Below, one piece after another: positions 33,814 to 45,456 of a stretch of 53,742 nucleotides of DNA. The position numbers and the translations under genes were made by a program. The stretch is from Triparma columacea (Eukaryota; Sar; Bolidophyceae; Parmales; Triparmaceae), in assembly GCA_030267965.1 (NCBI GenBank), contig BRYA01000722.1, positions 466 through 54,207 on the forward strand, in the 5' to 3' direction. Under the pieces are notes generated by a model that made no database searches, was not told where the DNA came from, and was given only the letters and a program-made list of their open reading frames with translations. Within the stretch, counting starts at the first letter, position 1. The number at the start of each line of letters is the position of its first letter.

Positions 33814-35492
33814 ATGCCTTCCAGTGATGAGGATAGCGACTCTTTGAGCGACGATTCGGACTTTGAGGAGAGCACTGAGGAGCAGAAGGAAGGAGGAGTG
33901 AGTTATAACCGGATATGTGAGCAAAAGGGGCTACAAATTGACACTATAGCAACTCCATTCCTCGAAGAGATTTAGAAGAGTACCCTCAAATATTGAGCCC
34001 CATGGGTGTCCAAACAACCATCTATCCTCCTATTCCCAGTTTTCTACTCTAATCCCAAGCACCACACCACCAATACTAACACCCACTCCCCTCTAACCTT
34101 CCCAAACCCCCCTCTATCTTCCCTCCCCCCCCGCCCTCCTTCCTCCTTCTCCTTCTCTTCCCCACAAAAACCCACGCACTCCTCACCCCCACCACCCCCC
34201 TACAGAACTCAATCCAGAACCAGCCCTTCGACGAGGCCCTTGATGTGTCGCAGTCGATGGACATGTCAGTGGCGGAGCCCTCTGGCGGTGGAAAGAGTGA
34301 AAAAATCCTGAAGAACGAACAATTTGACGAGGCCCTGGACGTATCTATGTCTATGGACGCCCGAACACCGCTGAAGAAGGAGGCTAAGTCGACACCTGCT
34401 GACAAGGCCAGCTCCTCCGCAGATAAGTTTGCAGACAAGCCTTTTGACGAGGCCGTTTCCATGGGCTCCTCAGACGATGACTCCTCTGTCGAGACGAACG
34501 CCTCCCCCAAGTCCTCCCGCAATAAGGCCGCCGCCAACCAACCATCCCCTATGGACGAAGCCACCATAAAGGCCCACCAGGACCACGCGCTCTCTGCCCA
34601 TCCGTCTTCGCAGCGGACGCACCTTTCCCCCGCCGGCGCCGCCGCTGGCATGCCCACCCCGGCCGCCGCCGCCGCCGCCAACAGCAGCATGGAGGAGTCG
34701 CAGGACGACTCGGACACCGAGGAGTCCTCTAGCGACTCCGAGGACGAGGCCAGTGGTGCCCAACTCAATGTCGAGGGGGCCTACAACCCCCAAGATTACG
34801 CCAACCTTGATGTCGGGGGCGATATACGGGAAATATTTGACTATATTTCCAGGTACAAGCCCCACGAGGTGGAACTCGACACCAGCCTCAAGTGCTTCAT
34901 CCCCGAGCACATCCCCGCTGTGGGAGAGATGGACGCCTTCATCAAAATCCCCAAGCCCAGCGGGGAAGAGGACGATCTAGGGCTCAAGGTGCTCGATGAG
35001 CCTGCCGCGACGCAGTCCGACGCCACCGTCCTAGAGCTCCAGCTCAGGGCTATTAGCAAGAAGAGCGCAGGGGAAGTTAGCGTGAGGAGCATAGAAAACG
35101 CAGCCAAAAACCCGCAGGAGATTCAGAGATGGATTAATTCTATAAATGAGCTCCACAGGAACAAGCCCCCCCAGAGCGTTCATTACAAAAAGAGCATGCC
35201 AGACATTGAGGTATTGATGGACGTTTGGCCAGAGGAGTTCGAGGACGGGTTGGTTAAGGACAAGATTCCCCTCCCCGACGTCAACCTCGACATGAGCATG
35301 GAGGAGTACATAAAGGTTTGGTGTGTTATCCTGGACGTTCCCGTCTACGACGGACACATGACCGAGTCCCTCCACGTCCTCTTTACTACTTACCAGGAAT
35401 TCCTGAGCAACCAGCACTTCATGCCGCAGGGCACGCAAGGAAAGGAGGCCAGTGCCGACGACGACTTCGGAAGCTACACCGACTTCAAGTGA
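33814..35492 (+). CDS. IFT46: Intraflagellar transport protein IFT46
   Basis: Exons 33814-33897 and 34206-35492 join in frame to 456 residues. The N-terminal half is acidic and disordered, with three FDEA(L/V) modules (PFDEALDVS, QFDEALDVS, PFDEAVSMG) and an Ala run. The C-terminal half is the conserved IFT46 core: DYANLDVGGDIREIFDYI, RYKPHEVELDTSLKCFIPE, IPAVGEMDAFIKIPKP, LGLKVLDEPAATQSD, VRSIENAAKNPQEIQRWI, KSMPDIEVLM and VPVYDGHMTESLHVLFT. IFT46 is a core IFT-B subunit, binding IFT52 and IFT88 in other organisms and carrying axonemal cargo. The 308-nt intron is the longest of the simple ones here. Confidence 0.95.
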
Positions 35493-35602
35493 GGAGGGTA
35501 GGGGTGGGTGCCCGCCGTATGTAATATCAAGAAACGCTTATTTGGTTAAAAAAATGAACAAAGAGCTACACACCACAACCTCCTTCTTCTCTCCTTGCTG
35601 GT

Positions 35603-37386
35603 CTACTTCGCCCGCATCGAACCATTCCTGAACGCGTCTGCAATTGCGGACCCCACCTTGGCCGACGTGGATCCACCGCTATTATTATACTTCAGGTGTG
35701 CCGTTTTTTCCGCATCAGCCACGCCTTTTTCAAAGTCAATCATATACACGAACCCCCAGCCAATCGACCAAAACAGAACGAGGGAGCCCATCGCCCACCG
35801 CACACTTCCCAAGAGCTGATTGATGCCGGTGAATGCCAGTGCCGGAAGGAACTGGATTATCATAGAGCAGGCCTGGAAGATGCCCATCATTTCATTTTCC
35901 TGGCCGAACGGACTAAGCTTGTAGAAAAGGGTCCGCTGGATTGGATATGTCGAACCGATACCGACGCCAAAAAATAGAGCAGCGACAAAGACCCTATTAG
36001 CGGTTTCAGGGCTGTAGCAGAAAAACATTATGAAAAGGGTGGAGAAAACGTTGACAAGAATGATGAAAAGAAAGGCCCCCTTGACTCCCAATTTCCTTTG
36101 AAGGTGTGGTGCACTCATTAACCCCGGTACCGTGACGAAGAGGATCAACAATATGATTGGAGTGGGGTTCTCTATTTTGAGCTCCTGCGTTATAAGGGTA
36201 ACGCAGGAGTTCACAATGTTGCTGTTGGCTCCCTCGATGAACATGATCGCAATGAGCAACTTGAAGAGCTGAGGGTTTTCGTTTTTGACCTGTGCGAACG
36301 TCTTCTTGAGATTTGCGAGCCCTGCAGAGTAGAGGTTCGAACCGTCTGGAATTTGGCGCTTGGCTGGTCTCTGCGGAAGAGGGCGAGCGACGGCGGCGAG
36401 CGAAGCAAATCGCGAAGATACAGTGAGTCAACATCATCACTTTGTTCCTCCTCCTCTTCCATATTGTAATCATCACCAACTCTCACCTCGCCCAGTTGTT
36501 TCACAACAACGTAAAAGGGAGCAATCGAGCCTACGCAAGCCACAGCCTGACCCAACACTGCCTGATCGAGGGCATCAAGGTTGAGAACTATCGAAACTAC
36601 CCCGACCCCAATGAGGAATACCAGCATGGTGGACATCTCTGCAACTCTCAGGAGCATGTTGATTTCCTTGAGCTGTTCGTTCATATCACTAACTACCTCC
36701 GTCACATAGGAGAGGATGACAGTTTGATGGGTCATATAGGAGACCGAGCAAATAATGGCCTGAACAAGGACCATTATCTCCCACGTAGATGTATTCGTAA
36801 AGATCTGGAAAAAGTTTCCGACCCACAACCCTGCGACGAGCGGAGGGGGTTGCGTTAGTGGGTTGGAATTTAGGCTTCGTTCGGGTGTACTTGTCCATCC
36901 TCACCTATCAAGGTCCATACGACGACTTTCTTCCTGTGGGGTGTGTGGTCAATTAAGGAGCCTGTGAGAGGCAGCATGAGAGCTATGGAAATATTTGCCA
37001 CTGATGCCATCGTGGATAAGACGGACGAAGGCCTCAGACCACCGAAAACTGTCCCAGTACATTCAATCTCAGCGGCATCAGCCTCATCTTCTGTTTGCAT
37101 TCGATCCATCGTTGTGTTCCACAATATCTCATGACCCTTGGCCCGAGTGCAGCCGGCTTCCATGTTGGCATATTGGAGAACAGCGGTCGAGAAATTTAGC
37201 AGACAGATAAATAGCTGAGAGAGGGGGGATTGGATTTGGGGTGAGGGGGAGGAGGGAGAAAGTATACCTGATATCACGGGAAAACCTTCCAAGATGAGAA
37301 CACACCTGAGCTCTCGAAAAACAATCCCAGATTAAAGCCTGAGCTTCAGGGTTCGACCTCAATGCCGTCTTCTTACAACACAGCAT
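35603..37386 (-). CDS. UMF1/Atg22-like major facilitator protein
   Basis: Exons 37386-37306, 37214-36905, 36830-36487 and 36370-35603 join in frame to 500 residues. GLRPSSVLSTMASVANISIA and LPLTGSLIDHTPHRKKVVV fit the loop between TM2 and TM3 of the UMF1/Atg22 branch, whose yeast member exports amino acids from the vacuole. A long central loop (RPAKRQIPDGSNLYSAGL) divides two six-helix halves. The function here is only inferred from the family. Intron 36904-36831 ends CTAACGCAACC, then CTCGTCGCAG. It is divergent from the aminotransferase (172 bp), so amino-acid transport and metabolism may be co-regulated. Confidence 0.65.
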
Positions 37387-37558
37387 ATTCTCAGTGAGCG
37401 CGGGGGGCTTTTTTGGAGGAAGGGAGAGCGCGAAGTTTATTATTTTTGTGTACTTAACAGACAATTAGGTGACCCTGCCCAGGAAATGCGGAAATAAATG
37501 CCTTTCTTCCTCCAGACGACCTTCCGACCTCAAAAAGGGTTCTTCATAAATTTCCAAG

Positions 37559-38977
37559 ATGATCTCACATGCCAGCCGTCGCATGTTCCCGTCCTCTGCT
37601 TGTCGTATGATGTCTACTTCCAGCTTTATCGCGTCAGAGCTCACAATAAGTCCAACAAGCTCACCGAAGGAAAAGCTCCCAAAGGAGGAGCTGAGTTTTG
37701 GTGACTCCTTCAGTGACCACATGATGGAGATCGACTGGACGAAAGAAGGAGGATGGGGAAAGCCTCGGATATCAGAATATGCCAATCTTGAGCTAAGTCC
37801 AGCAAGTACAGGCCTTCATTATGGTGAGGCTGACGGTCGGTGTCAACATGAAGTTGCCAATTATCACACTCCCCCATGGACTCTTTACCGTCATTTTACC
37901 CACCTTGCTTTTTTTGTTATACCTGACACTCTCCCGCACTCTCCTTTTCTTTGCTCTGTATTCTCTTCTCTATCTCTTCTCTATCTCTTCTCTATCTCTT
38001 CCTCTCAGGTATTCAATGCTTTGAGGGCATGAAGTGCTACTCCACCGCAGAGGGGGGCCTGCGTCTTTTCCGCCCCGACCGCAACATGGCCCGGCTCAAT
38101 TCCTCAATGAGTCGCCTCGCCATGCCCTCCTTCGACGGCGGTGAGTTGACGTCCCTGCTCAAGGAGTTCTGCAAGGTTGAGGAGAGCTGGGTTCCTCAGG
38201 GCGCCGGGTACTCTCTCTACCTCCGTCCCACGGCCATCGGCACGCACCCCTTCCTTGGGGTTGACGTCTCCGCTCACGTCAAGCTGTTCGTGATCGCCTC
38301 TCCCGTCGGCCCCTACTACCCCCAAGGTTTCAAGCCCGTCTCCCTCTACGCTGACAGCGTCAACAAGAGGGCCTGGCCTGGGGGAGTCGGAGGGTTTAAG
38401 CTCGGGGGAAACTACGGGCCGACCATCGAACCCGCAAAGGAGGCGATGGCGATGGGGTACAACCAGGTCTTGTGGATGTGGGGTGACAATGACGAGGTTA
38501 CCGAGTGTGGGGCCATGAACCTTTTCTTCGTGCTCGAGGAGGTGAGTGCAACAAGTGCGAGCGAAGCGACGAGCACCAGATCAAACCATCTAACGCAACC
38601 CCTCGTTGTGCTCATCGCAGGACGGCAAGAAGATTCTACAGACCGCTCCTCTCGACAGGGGGGACATCCTCCCTGGCGTTACCAGGCAGAGTATTATTGA
38701 CCTTGCCGAGGGTTGGGAGGGGGTGGAGGTCAGGGAGGAGTTCCCCAGAATGGGGGACATCAAGAAGGCCGCTGACGAGGGGAGGCTCCTCGAGGCCTTC
38801 GGGTCAGGCACCGCCGCGGTCGTCAGTCCCATAGAACGCATCCACTACGAGGGTTCTGATATCGACATCGACGCCGGTATGGGGTCAGACTCTATCACCA
38901 AGAGGGCTTGGGATGACCTCAACGCAATCTACTACGGAGAGGTGAACGGACCAGAAGGGTGGGGAGTGGATATTTGA
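37559..38977 (+). CDS. Branched-chain amino acid aminotransferase (PLP fold type IV)
   Basis: Exons 37559-37823, 38009-38541 and 38621-38977 join in frame to 384 residues. The first 25 residues (MISHASRRMFPSSACRMMST) look like a mitochondrial presequence. The join makes LHYGIQCFEGMKCY, the family's substrate-pocket segment. RLFRPDRNMARLNSSMSRL, YLRPTAIGTHPFLGV and GGFKLGGNYGPTI follow, with the PLP-binding Lys at about 219, then QVLWMWGDNDEVTECGAMN and GVTRQSIIDLA. It moves the amino group between Leu/Ile/Val and 2-oxoglutarate. Intron 1 has a 12-bp CTCTATCTCTTC repeat before its acceptor; intron 2 is a typical member of the shared intron family. Confidence 0.93.
38542..38620 (+). other. Representative intron of the shared family (79 nt)
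   Basis: Donor GTGAGT, branch word CTAACGCAACC at 38590-38600, acceptor GCTCATCGCAG. An upstream arm GCGACGAGCAC (38566-38576) is complementary at 10 of 11 positions to GTGCTCATCGC (38608-38618) next to the acceptor, so the intron can fold with branch site in the loop. Confidence 0.75.
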
Positions 38978-39728
38978 GGGGATAGGGGAGGGGGGAAGAA
39001 ATAGAGACCGAAAAAATAGACCTAAGGAAATGTTAAATTCAACTAAAAAGGACGCGAGGGAGCGAGGGACCTCTTTTAAACCCCCATGGTTTATTTATCA
39101 GACGTAAATCAGACGTAAATCAGACGTAAACCAGACGTAAAAGAGGACCCTCAAAAATCAAACTTTCCAAGATCTTTTTGTCGCTTTTTCCTCCTTCCTT
39201 TTGCCTCCGACATCTCCATTTTTATTACACCCATATTCTAACAACAAAGGTGAGAATTAACAGACAGTTCGACACACTAGACGCGCTAATAGCGTTCTTA
39301 ACTTTGTCGACAGGGAAGGCATGAGGCTGAAAGTGCGGTGTTGATCATTTTTCCACTTGCCTTTGGTCCCACTCTTTCGCCGCCATTCTCTTGAGTAGGA
39401 TTTAGAGGACCTTTCGATTCGATAATAGATACAAATCATCAATAGGGCTGCTTAAATAGGACTAATATTACCCCTCAGTAGAAATAAACAACGAAACTAA
39501 GTCTGAAACAACGTATATAACTCACTAACCCGATTGCCCCCTTTTCGGCCCTCACACAATCCATCAAATCTTCCCCTTATTTCTACAATCAGACTCGCTA
39601 ACTCACTCAATCAAATCAGCATAGTTAAAAGAGCAAACCATACAACCCTCTAAAACATCATAATAGCAGATCAATAGCCGATCAACCCCAATAGCTCCAC
39701 CAGTATCTCCCTCCACCATCCCTCCACC
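38978..39728. other. Intergenic with small tandem repeat and an unattached intron
   Basis: No protein gene seen. 39098-39141 holds four copies of an 11-bp unit (ATCAGACGTAA type). 39250-39313 has the complete signature of a spliced intron (AAAG|GTGAGAA, TTCTTAAC branch, GTCGACAG acceptor, 64 nt). With no ATG before it, it is most simply an intron in the 5' leader of the cyclin gene, or part of a non-coding transcript. The rest is mixed AT-rich sequence. Confidence 0.5.
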
Positions 39729-41375
39729 ATGACCACTAGAAGAACTTCTGCCTCCTCAAACCTCCCGCCCTCTAAAAGGGCCCGCTCCTCATCCTCGACA
39801 GCCTCCTCTTCTGCTTCTGTCGTTGCTTCCCTCATCACCCCCCCCCGCAGTGCCCTCCCCTCCTCCTCCTCCTCCTCCTCCTCTTCCCCCCTCACCCTCG
39901 ATGTCCACAAGCTTAGGGGGCCCGGGGGTACCGTCAACTCCATGAACGACACCGAGAACGGCTGGAAGCATTATAGAAAGAGAATCAAGGCCGTGCGTTG
40001 TGATGGAGAGGTGAGACGGCAAAGTTACAAAAAAGATTCATGAAACAGCACAGCCCACCCCTCGACATCTAACCTCTTTCACACTCGCAAAGATGGGAGA
40101 GCTCATACCCGCACCCAGCGAATCATCTACCTACTTTAACGTGTACGGTAACGAGCTCTTCGCGTCCCTCCGCAAGACCGAGCAGGAGGTGAGAATTGGG
40201 AAATGTTGCAAGTGGAGAAGAGCCAGCGAATCTAGATATTATATTCATTCCGTATGCTAACGCAACCCTTTCCGCGGCTCGCCGCACTCGTTTCGCTGCT
40301 CCCATTAGTTCGCTCCCTATCTCCCCTTCCACAAGACCCTCACCGAGTCCATGATGGCCATCCTCACCGACTGGCTCGTGGAGTTAACCACCGAGTACGG
40401 CCTCTCCGGCACCACCCTCCACCATGCCGTCAGGCTGGTCGACGAGTACCTTCGGCTCAGTGGTAAGAAGGGCCTCGTCATGCCTAGAAGCGATCTCCAG
40501 CTCCTCGGGTGCTCCTGCATGCTCATCGCCAGCAAGCTCCACGAGATCCACCCCCCGTCACCGGACGACTTCGAGTACATCTCCGACCACACGTACACCA
40601 GAGGGCGCATCATACAGTTCGAGCTGGAGGTATGCTCGGTACTGTCGTTCAGGCTCAGCGGGGTCACATGCGTGGAGTGGGGGGAGTACTTTTGCAGGGT
40701 CAGCGGGGGGAGCAGGTTCAAAGGGGGGAGCGATAGAGAGAGGTGAGAGAAATTAGAAATAGACGACGAAAATGCGGAAAAAAGCCAGGGGCTGGAATAA
40801 TCCCAAGACACTATCGCTAACGTAAACCCTTCGGACGTCACTCCGCCTCGCTCGTCACGCAGGCTACTCGTTAGGTACCTTACGGAGCTCTGCCTTCTCG
40901 ACCTCGGAACCAGGGCGAAGCCTAGCCTGACGACTGCCGGTTGCGTCTACCTCGCTAGGAGGATGGAGGGCCGGGAAGGTTGGAGCAAGGACCTCGCGAA
41001 CCACACGGGATACAAGAAGGAGGAACTTAGGGATATTGTTATGAAAATAGGTGAGAGAGTGGTAATTAAGTGACAGAAGGGAAGGAGGCGCTAGCAGCAT
41101 TGGCAATACACTCGTAGACATTCTGCAGCAAAGACGAGCGCTAGCAGCATTGGCAATACACTTGTAGACCTTCTGCAGCGAAGACTCGCTTTTACTCCTG
41201 CAACCCGTCTCTTCGCACTATTTCTAACACAACCTTTGTCGCTCCTATCGCAGCGGCGATTAGGGAGAGGGCGGAGGGCAGCGCGCTCAAGGCGGTCTGG
41301 CAGAAGTACAGGGTCAGGAAATACGGGGAGGTCAGCCTTAGGGTCGGAGTCCTAGAAGAAGATCTGGGATTCTAG
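39729..41375 (+). CDS. A/B-type mitotic cyclin
   Basis: Exons 39729-40010, 40093-40188, 40309-40742, 40863-41050 and 41254-41375 join in frame to 373 residues. The Ser-rich N-terminus has a possible destruction box RSAL (residues 40-43). Cyclin box 1 carries NVYGNELFASLRKTEQE, LTESMMAILTDWLVELTTEY (the cyclin A/B signature region) and GLSGTTLHHAVRLVDEYL, and KLHEIHPPSPDDFEYI follows. The second fold (YLTELCLLDLGTRAKPS, GCVYLARRM) completes it. It would activate a mitotic CDK. The box is of the A/B type, but I cannot separate A from B. All four introns show the family branch or acceptor words. Intron 4 has a 50-bp tandem duplication. Confidence 0.85.
41089..41188. repeat. 50-bp tandem duplication inside a cyclin intron
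   Basis: Two copies, 41089-41138 and 41139-41188, with period 50; both contain GCGCTAGCAGCATTGGCAAT and TTCTGCAGC, and differ at a few bases. It lies in the 203-nt fourth intron of the cyclin gene. Confidence 0.9.
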
Positions 41376-41582
41376 ATTTGAAGACGACGTGTACCAATTT
41401 ACTACCAACAATTTAACAACAACGAAAAATTAATTAACAAAGGGGGGAGGGGGGAGTTGGGACGATCTAGATGCTGGAAAGATCGATCGAGGAAGGGAGG
41501 ATGCAAGACAGAAAAGAGAGAGAGGCCATTTAATTTGTTTCTCGTCTTAGTCACGAAAAATGTTATTATTTACGAATTTCCC

Positions 41583-44500
41583 TCATACGGAAGGTGGAAG
41601 CGTTGTGAGACCAGGTGTCGGTGCTTGCGTAGTCGTTGCTTGCGTAGGTTCCGTAGCTTGGTTGGGAGGGTTTGCTGGTGTGGTTTCCGCAACAACAGGT
41701 CCCTCCTCGACGTCCATTTTATCCCCGACTTTACCGGCCCCCGTGTCCCCGACTGGAGCGACCCCCGTGTCCACAGTAAGGGCAGTCGGGAAGGTGGGGT
41801 CTTCATCCATCTTTACAGCATCTGACACATCCTCCTCCTTAGCTGAGGCGGCGGCGGGGGGCAAAGTCGTCTGAGACAGATTCAAGACGGAAGGGGTTGA
41901 TAGAACTTCTCCGACGATGTCAAAGTAGCTGCGAATATAGTTGAGGGAGGGTGTGAATTCGCGAAGAAATGTATAGTTAGCTGCAAGAACCAGGACCGAC
42001 CCGAGTGATATATGTCGATCGCTGTGTTTCTCAAGCAGTCATCGTCTCACCTCAAAGTTCCGCCCTTTGTAACACCCGTTTTCCCCCTGTACATGTCAAC
42101 GACAGCGTCGTGCATAAGATCCACCGCGTCCTAATATGTTTTGAGAGAGAGAGGGGCGAAAAGAAAAGGGATCGATCGAAGGAAAATAACACGAGGAGGA
42201 TTGTGTTAGGAACCTGCCTAGGGTATATTTTCGTGATAATCAACCACGATCCATCCTTCACCTCCCCTCCCCCCACCTTCTCCTCCTTACCTTTAAGAAC
42301 CTAAGTTGTTCCGGTTTCCCTCTTTCCGCGTAGCTCTCAAGTTCCTCGCATTGTTTCCCCGTGAACGGTAGTCCCTCGCTCTTCCTCAGTACGTGCATGC
42401 ACTCCCGGCCGCCGGGTTTTCGGGGGTGAGAGGAGGAGGAGGAGGTTGTGGGATCTATGAAGGTGGGGTCGGAGACGTTGCTGGACCAGAAGTCCATGCT
42501 GTCTTCGGCGAAGGAACGAGTTTCTTTAAATGTGTGTGTGTGTGTGAGTGGGGGTGGGGGGGGGGGGGGGATATAGTTAGTTTCAGAGAGCTCTACATAG
42601 ATAACAACAGTATTGCAAAACGTTGTCCTCCCACCCCCCCCCACACCCAATCTCTCACCTTCATCATCACTCTCACTATCCTCATATTCAAAGTCTACAT
42701 TCCTCGTTTTCTTATTCGGTTGCTGCCCTCCTCCACCTCCTCCTCCTCCAACCCCCCTCTTGTTAATCTGCTTGTTGTTCGTCTGTACCAGCGGTACCTG
42801 GGCCCCTATGAATTTCCCGAGTTTGGTTTCCCCGACGAACCTGTCTGCCATAGTGATCCCCCTGTACTCGCTGTAGTCCTCGTTCGCATCTCTAACTTTC
42901 GGTTTAACCACTCTCCCCGATCTGCTTACCCTCACCGGGGGTGCGTTCGCTGCGGCCGCGAGGGCGGCGTCGGTTTCCTCCTTCTTTTCCCCCTCCTTTT
43001 TCTTCTTCCTAGCTTTCCCTCTTCCGCTTTCCACGCACCTATCGCACCACCATCCCCCCCTCGGTACTCTCTCCAGTACAGGTTCCAGGCACCCCATGTG
43101 GTACTCCCCGTCGCACCCGTCGCAAAGTAGGACGGTTGACTGGGAGTGCTTGGACTTGCAGACCTGGCACGCGCAGTAGAGGCAGATCCTGAAGGACCGA
43201 GAGTCCGAGCAGAAGGAGCATAGGGGTGAAGAGTCCAAGTCTGAGTCGGAGTCCTTCTGAGCGGACTTGCACACATTTGAAAAGCCCGACTTCGCGATTT
43301 CCTTTTGCTCCCTCTCCCTCTGTTCGTGTTACGTGCAAAAAAGGTTTCAGGTGGTTCGTGTTAGGTCCCCGAAAGATATAAAGCATCCTTAATCACAACT
43401 CGTCGCTCGTGTCCCCACTCACCTCTTTAATTTCTCTTTCAAGTTCCTTCTTCTTCTTAATTTCCCTCTCTTTAATTCTTTCCTTCTCCCTTTCCCTCCC
43501 CTCTTTCCTTTCCTCTCCTCCTCCTCTTTCCTTTTTTATAATATTTTCACCACCTTTCCATTTTTCTAATTCCCTCTTGTTCCTAATAGCGTCTTCGAGT
43601 AGTTTATTCTCGTCGGATTTCCACTCGCTCGCCGGCCCGTTCTGGGGGTTGAAAACCTTCACTGCTTTCCTCGCCCTACCGCTTGACCTACTAGACGACG
43701 GCGAGAGGGAGGAGGTAGGGCTTTGCGAGCTGCTTTTCGGGGGGGGGGAAGGTGCAGGCTTCTTCTTGTGGGATTTTTTTTTATCTTCTGATGGGGGTTT
43801 CTTCTTGTGGCTTTTGCTCACTTCTGACGGGGGTTTCTTCTTGTGGCTTTTGCTCACTTCTGACGGTGGTTTCTTCTTGTGGCTTTTGCTAACTTCCGAC
43901 GGTGGTTTCTTCTTGTGGCTCTTCTTCTGTGTTTCCTTTTTCTTATGGCTTTTCTTCTCCTGCGTGGGTGGTGGCGTCTTCTTATCGCCGTGTCCCTTCT
44001 TGTCGGAGACACCGAATTTCCTCATCCTCCTCATCTCCTCCGTTGCGCGACGAGCGATCCTCATTACCTCAACGACCCTTGTAGCGAAAGGCGGGTGAGG
44101 GGGGGGGGGGGGGGGAGAGGATGAGATGTCAGACGTAAAATTCCGTTGCCGCGTAACATTTTTCGGTGGTCTGGGGTGGGGGAGGAGGGGCAAAAAATGA
44201 CCCCCAATTTACCAACTCCGGTCCGCTCACCTGTTTTTTTTAACATGTCCAATCCCCCTCCCCTCACTCACGCACCAAGCGCAGTTCCACTGTCCCCTCG
44301 GTACAATCTTTTGATTTGGGCGTATGCACTGTAAGTGGAATACGTTAGTGCAAGTATCGCAGCAGATTAAATCCCCACCAAGGAGACAGACTTCACAGTA
44401 ATCGGAGTGGATTAAAGAGGAACATGAGGAACATGAGTCGTCTGATGATCCGCCTGGTTTGTAGACGGAACCACGGGAACTTGGGGTACCGGAGATTGAT

Positions 44501-45057
44501 AGGTTGACCTTATCGTCAAATTCGTCGTCACCTTCAACGTCTGTGGGCATGGAAAGTGATAGTGTCTCAGCTTCATACTCACTATCATCACCGTCGTATT
44601 CAGGTGGTGGTACACCCGGTGGCAGTGATGCGATCGCGTGGGTGGAGCAGGTGACGGCGTACTTTAGGAGGTTTATTGTCTCGTTTAGCTGGGTACGGAG
44701 GGGGGAGGGATGCATTAGGAGGATTAAGGAACGGACTGCATCGTAGGATACGGAGGGGGGGGTTGGGGGGGGTGGAGGTGGTGGGGGAGATGAGGGGGAT
44801 GTGTGTGTGGGGGGGGACGAAGACGACGATGATGATTGTTGGGAGGACTTTGTGTAATGGTTGTGGATGGCGGAGAGGGTAAGGGATGCGTACTTCAAAA
44901 TCCTCTCGTCTGGACCTAGGGAGTTCTGGAGGTTCTGATAGAAGGCTTGTGGCGTAGGGAGGGGTAGAGGAGGGAGGGGAGGAATGGGGATGGCAGCCTT
45001 TGGTGGTGATGCTCGAGTGGATGTGGATGCTTGAGTGGATGTAGATGCTCGAGGCAT
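41583..45057 (-). CDS. Double PHD-finger nuclear protein
   Basis: Exons 45057-44231, 44077-43423, 43319-42659, 42523-42291, 42130-42051 and 41928-41583 join in frame to 933 residues. PHD1 (about 218-262) has CEVC, CDTC, HLQC and CAWC at the C4HC3 spacing. PHD2 (about 528-589) is preceded by CSFC and CLYC pairs and has CQVC, CDGC, HMGC and CDRC, so it may be an extended PHD. Between them lies a Lys-rich part with four SHKKKPPSEVSK repeats and a charged helix. Such modules read histone H3 tails; the protein probably acts in chromatin control, but its partners are unknown. Intron 42658-42524 is 135 nt and stop-free. Intron 44230-44078 has a run of about 16 C before its acceptor. Confidence 0.8.
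43789..43926. repeat. 36-bp coding repeat (12-residue Lys-rich unit)
   Basis: Almost identical 36-bp units encode SHKKKPPSEVSK on the minus strand, with a partial copy at the N-terminal edge. Low base divergence suggests recent expansion or gene conversion within the exon. Confidence 0.85.
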
Positions 45058-45456
45058 TGTGTATGGGGGGCGGGTAGTGGGGAGGGGGGTTATTTGTGGT
45101 TTATGTAGGTATTTAGGTTATAATTATAGTGTATATAGTATATTTGATGATATATAAGTGGAAATATGTGAATATTGAGGGGATAGAACGTATTTGAGAG
45201 GAGATAAGGGAGGGGATATGTGGAGATGGAGTTTGGGATTGAGGATGGGGCAAAATGAGGCCACTCTTATTTTATTTTTTGGCTCAATTTTGACGTCAAT
45301 TCTTACAACAATGGATTGAGACGCTGCTTGGTTATAGCTGATAAGGTTTGTTATTATTATTTTCGTTGAAAAGTGTTTCGAAAGTGTTTTAAGTGTGTCA
45401 AAAAGAGAAGGAGAAAGAAGGCGAAAGGAGACAAAGAAGCCAAAACAAAGTGGAGA
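45058..45456. promoter_or_regulatory. Divergent intergenic, PHD gene (-) / NDUFS7 (+)
   Basis: About 400 bp with no supportable gene. It is AT-rich near 45100-45170 (TATATAGTATATTTGATG) and near 45270-45360. It should contain both promoters; no specific site can be named. Confidence 0.35.

Noticed and set aside
37465..37785. 106-residue minus-strand frame between UMF1-like and aminotransferase genes
   Set aside because: Shadow of the aminotransferase first exon; no homology pattern.
43409..44098. Very hydrophobic 229-residue plus-strand frame that looks like a membrane protein
   Set aside because: Antisense of the Lys/Glu-rich PHD exon (AAG/GAG read backwards gives CTT/CTC, Leu/Phe/Ser).
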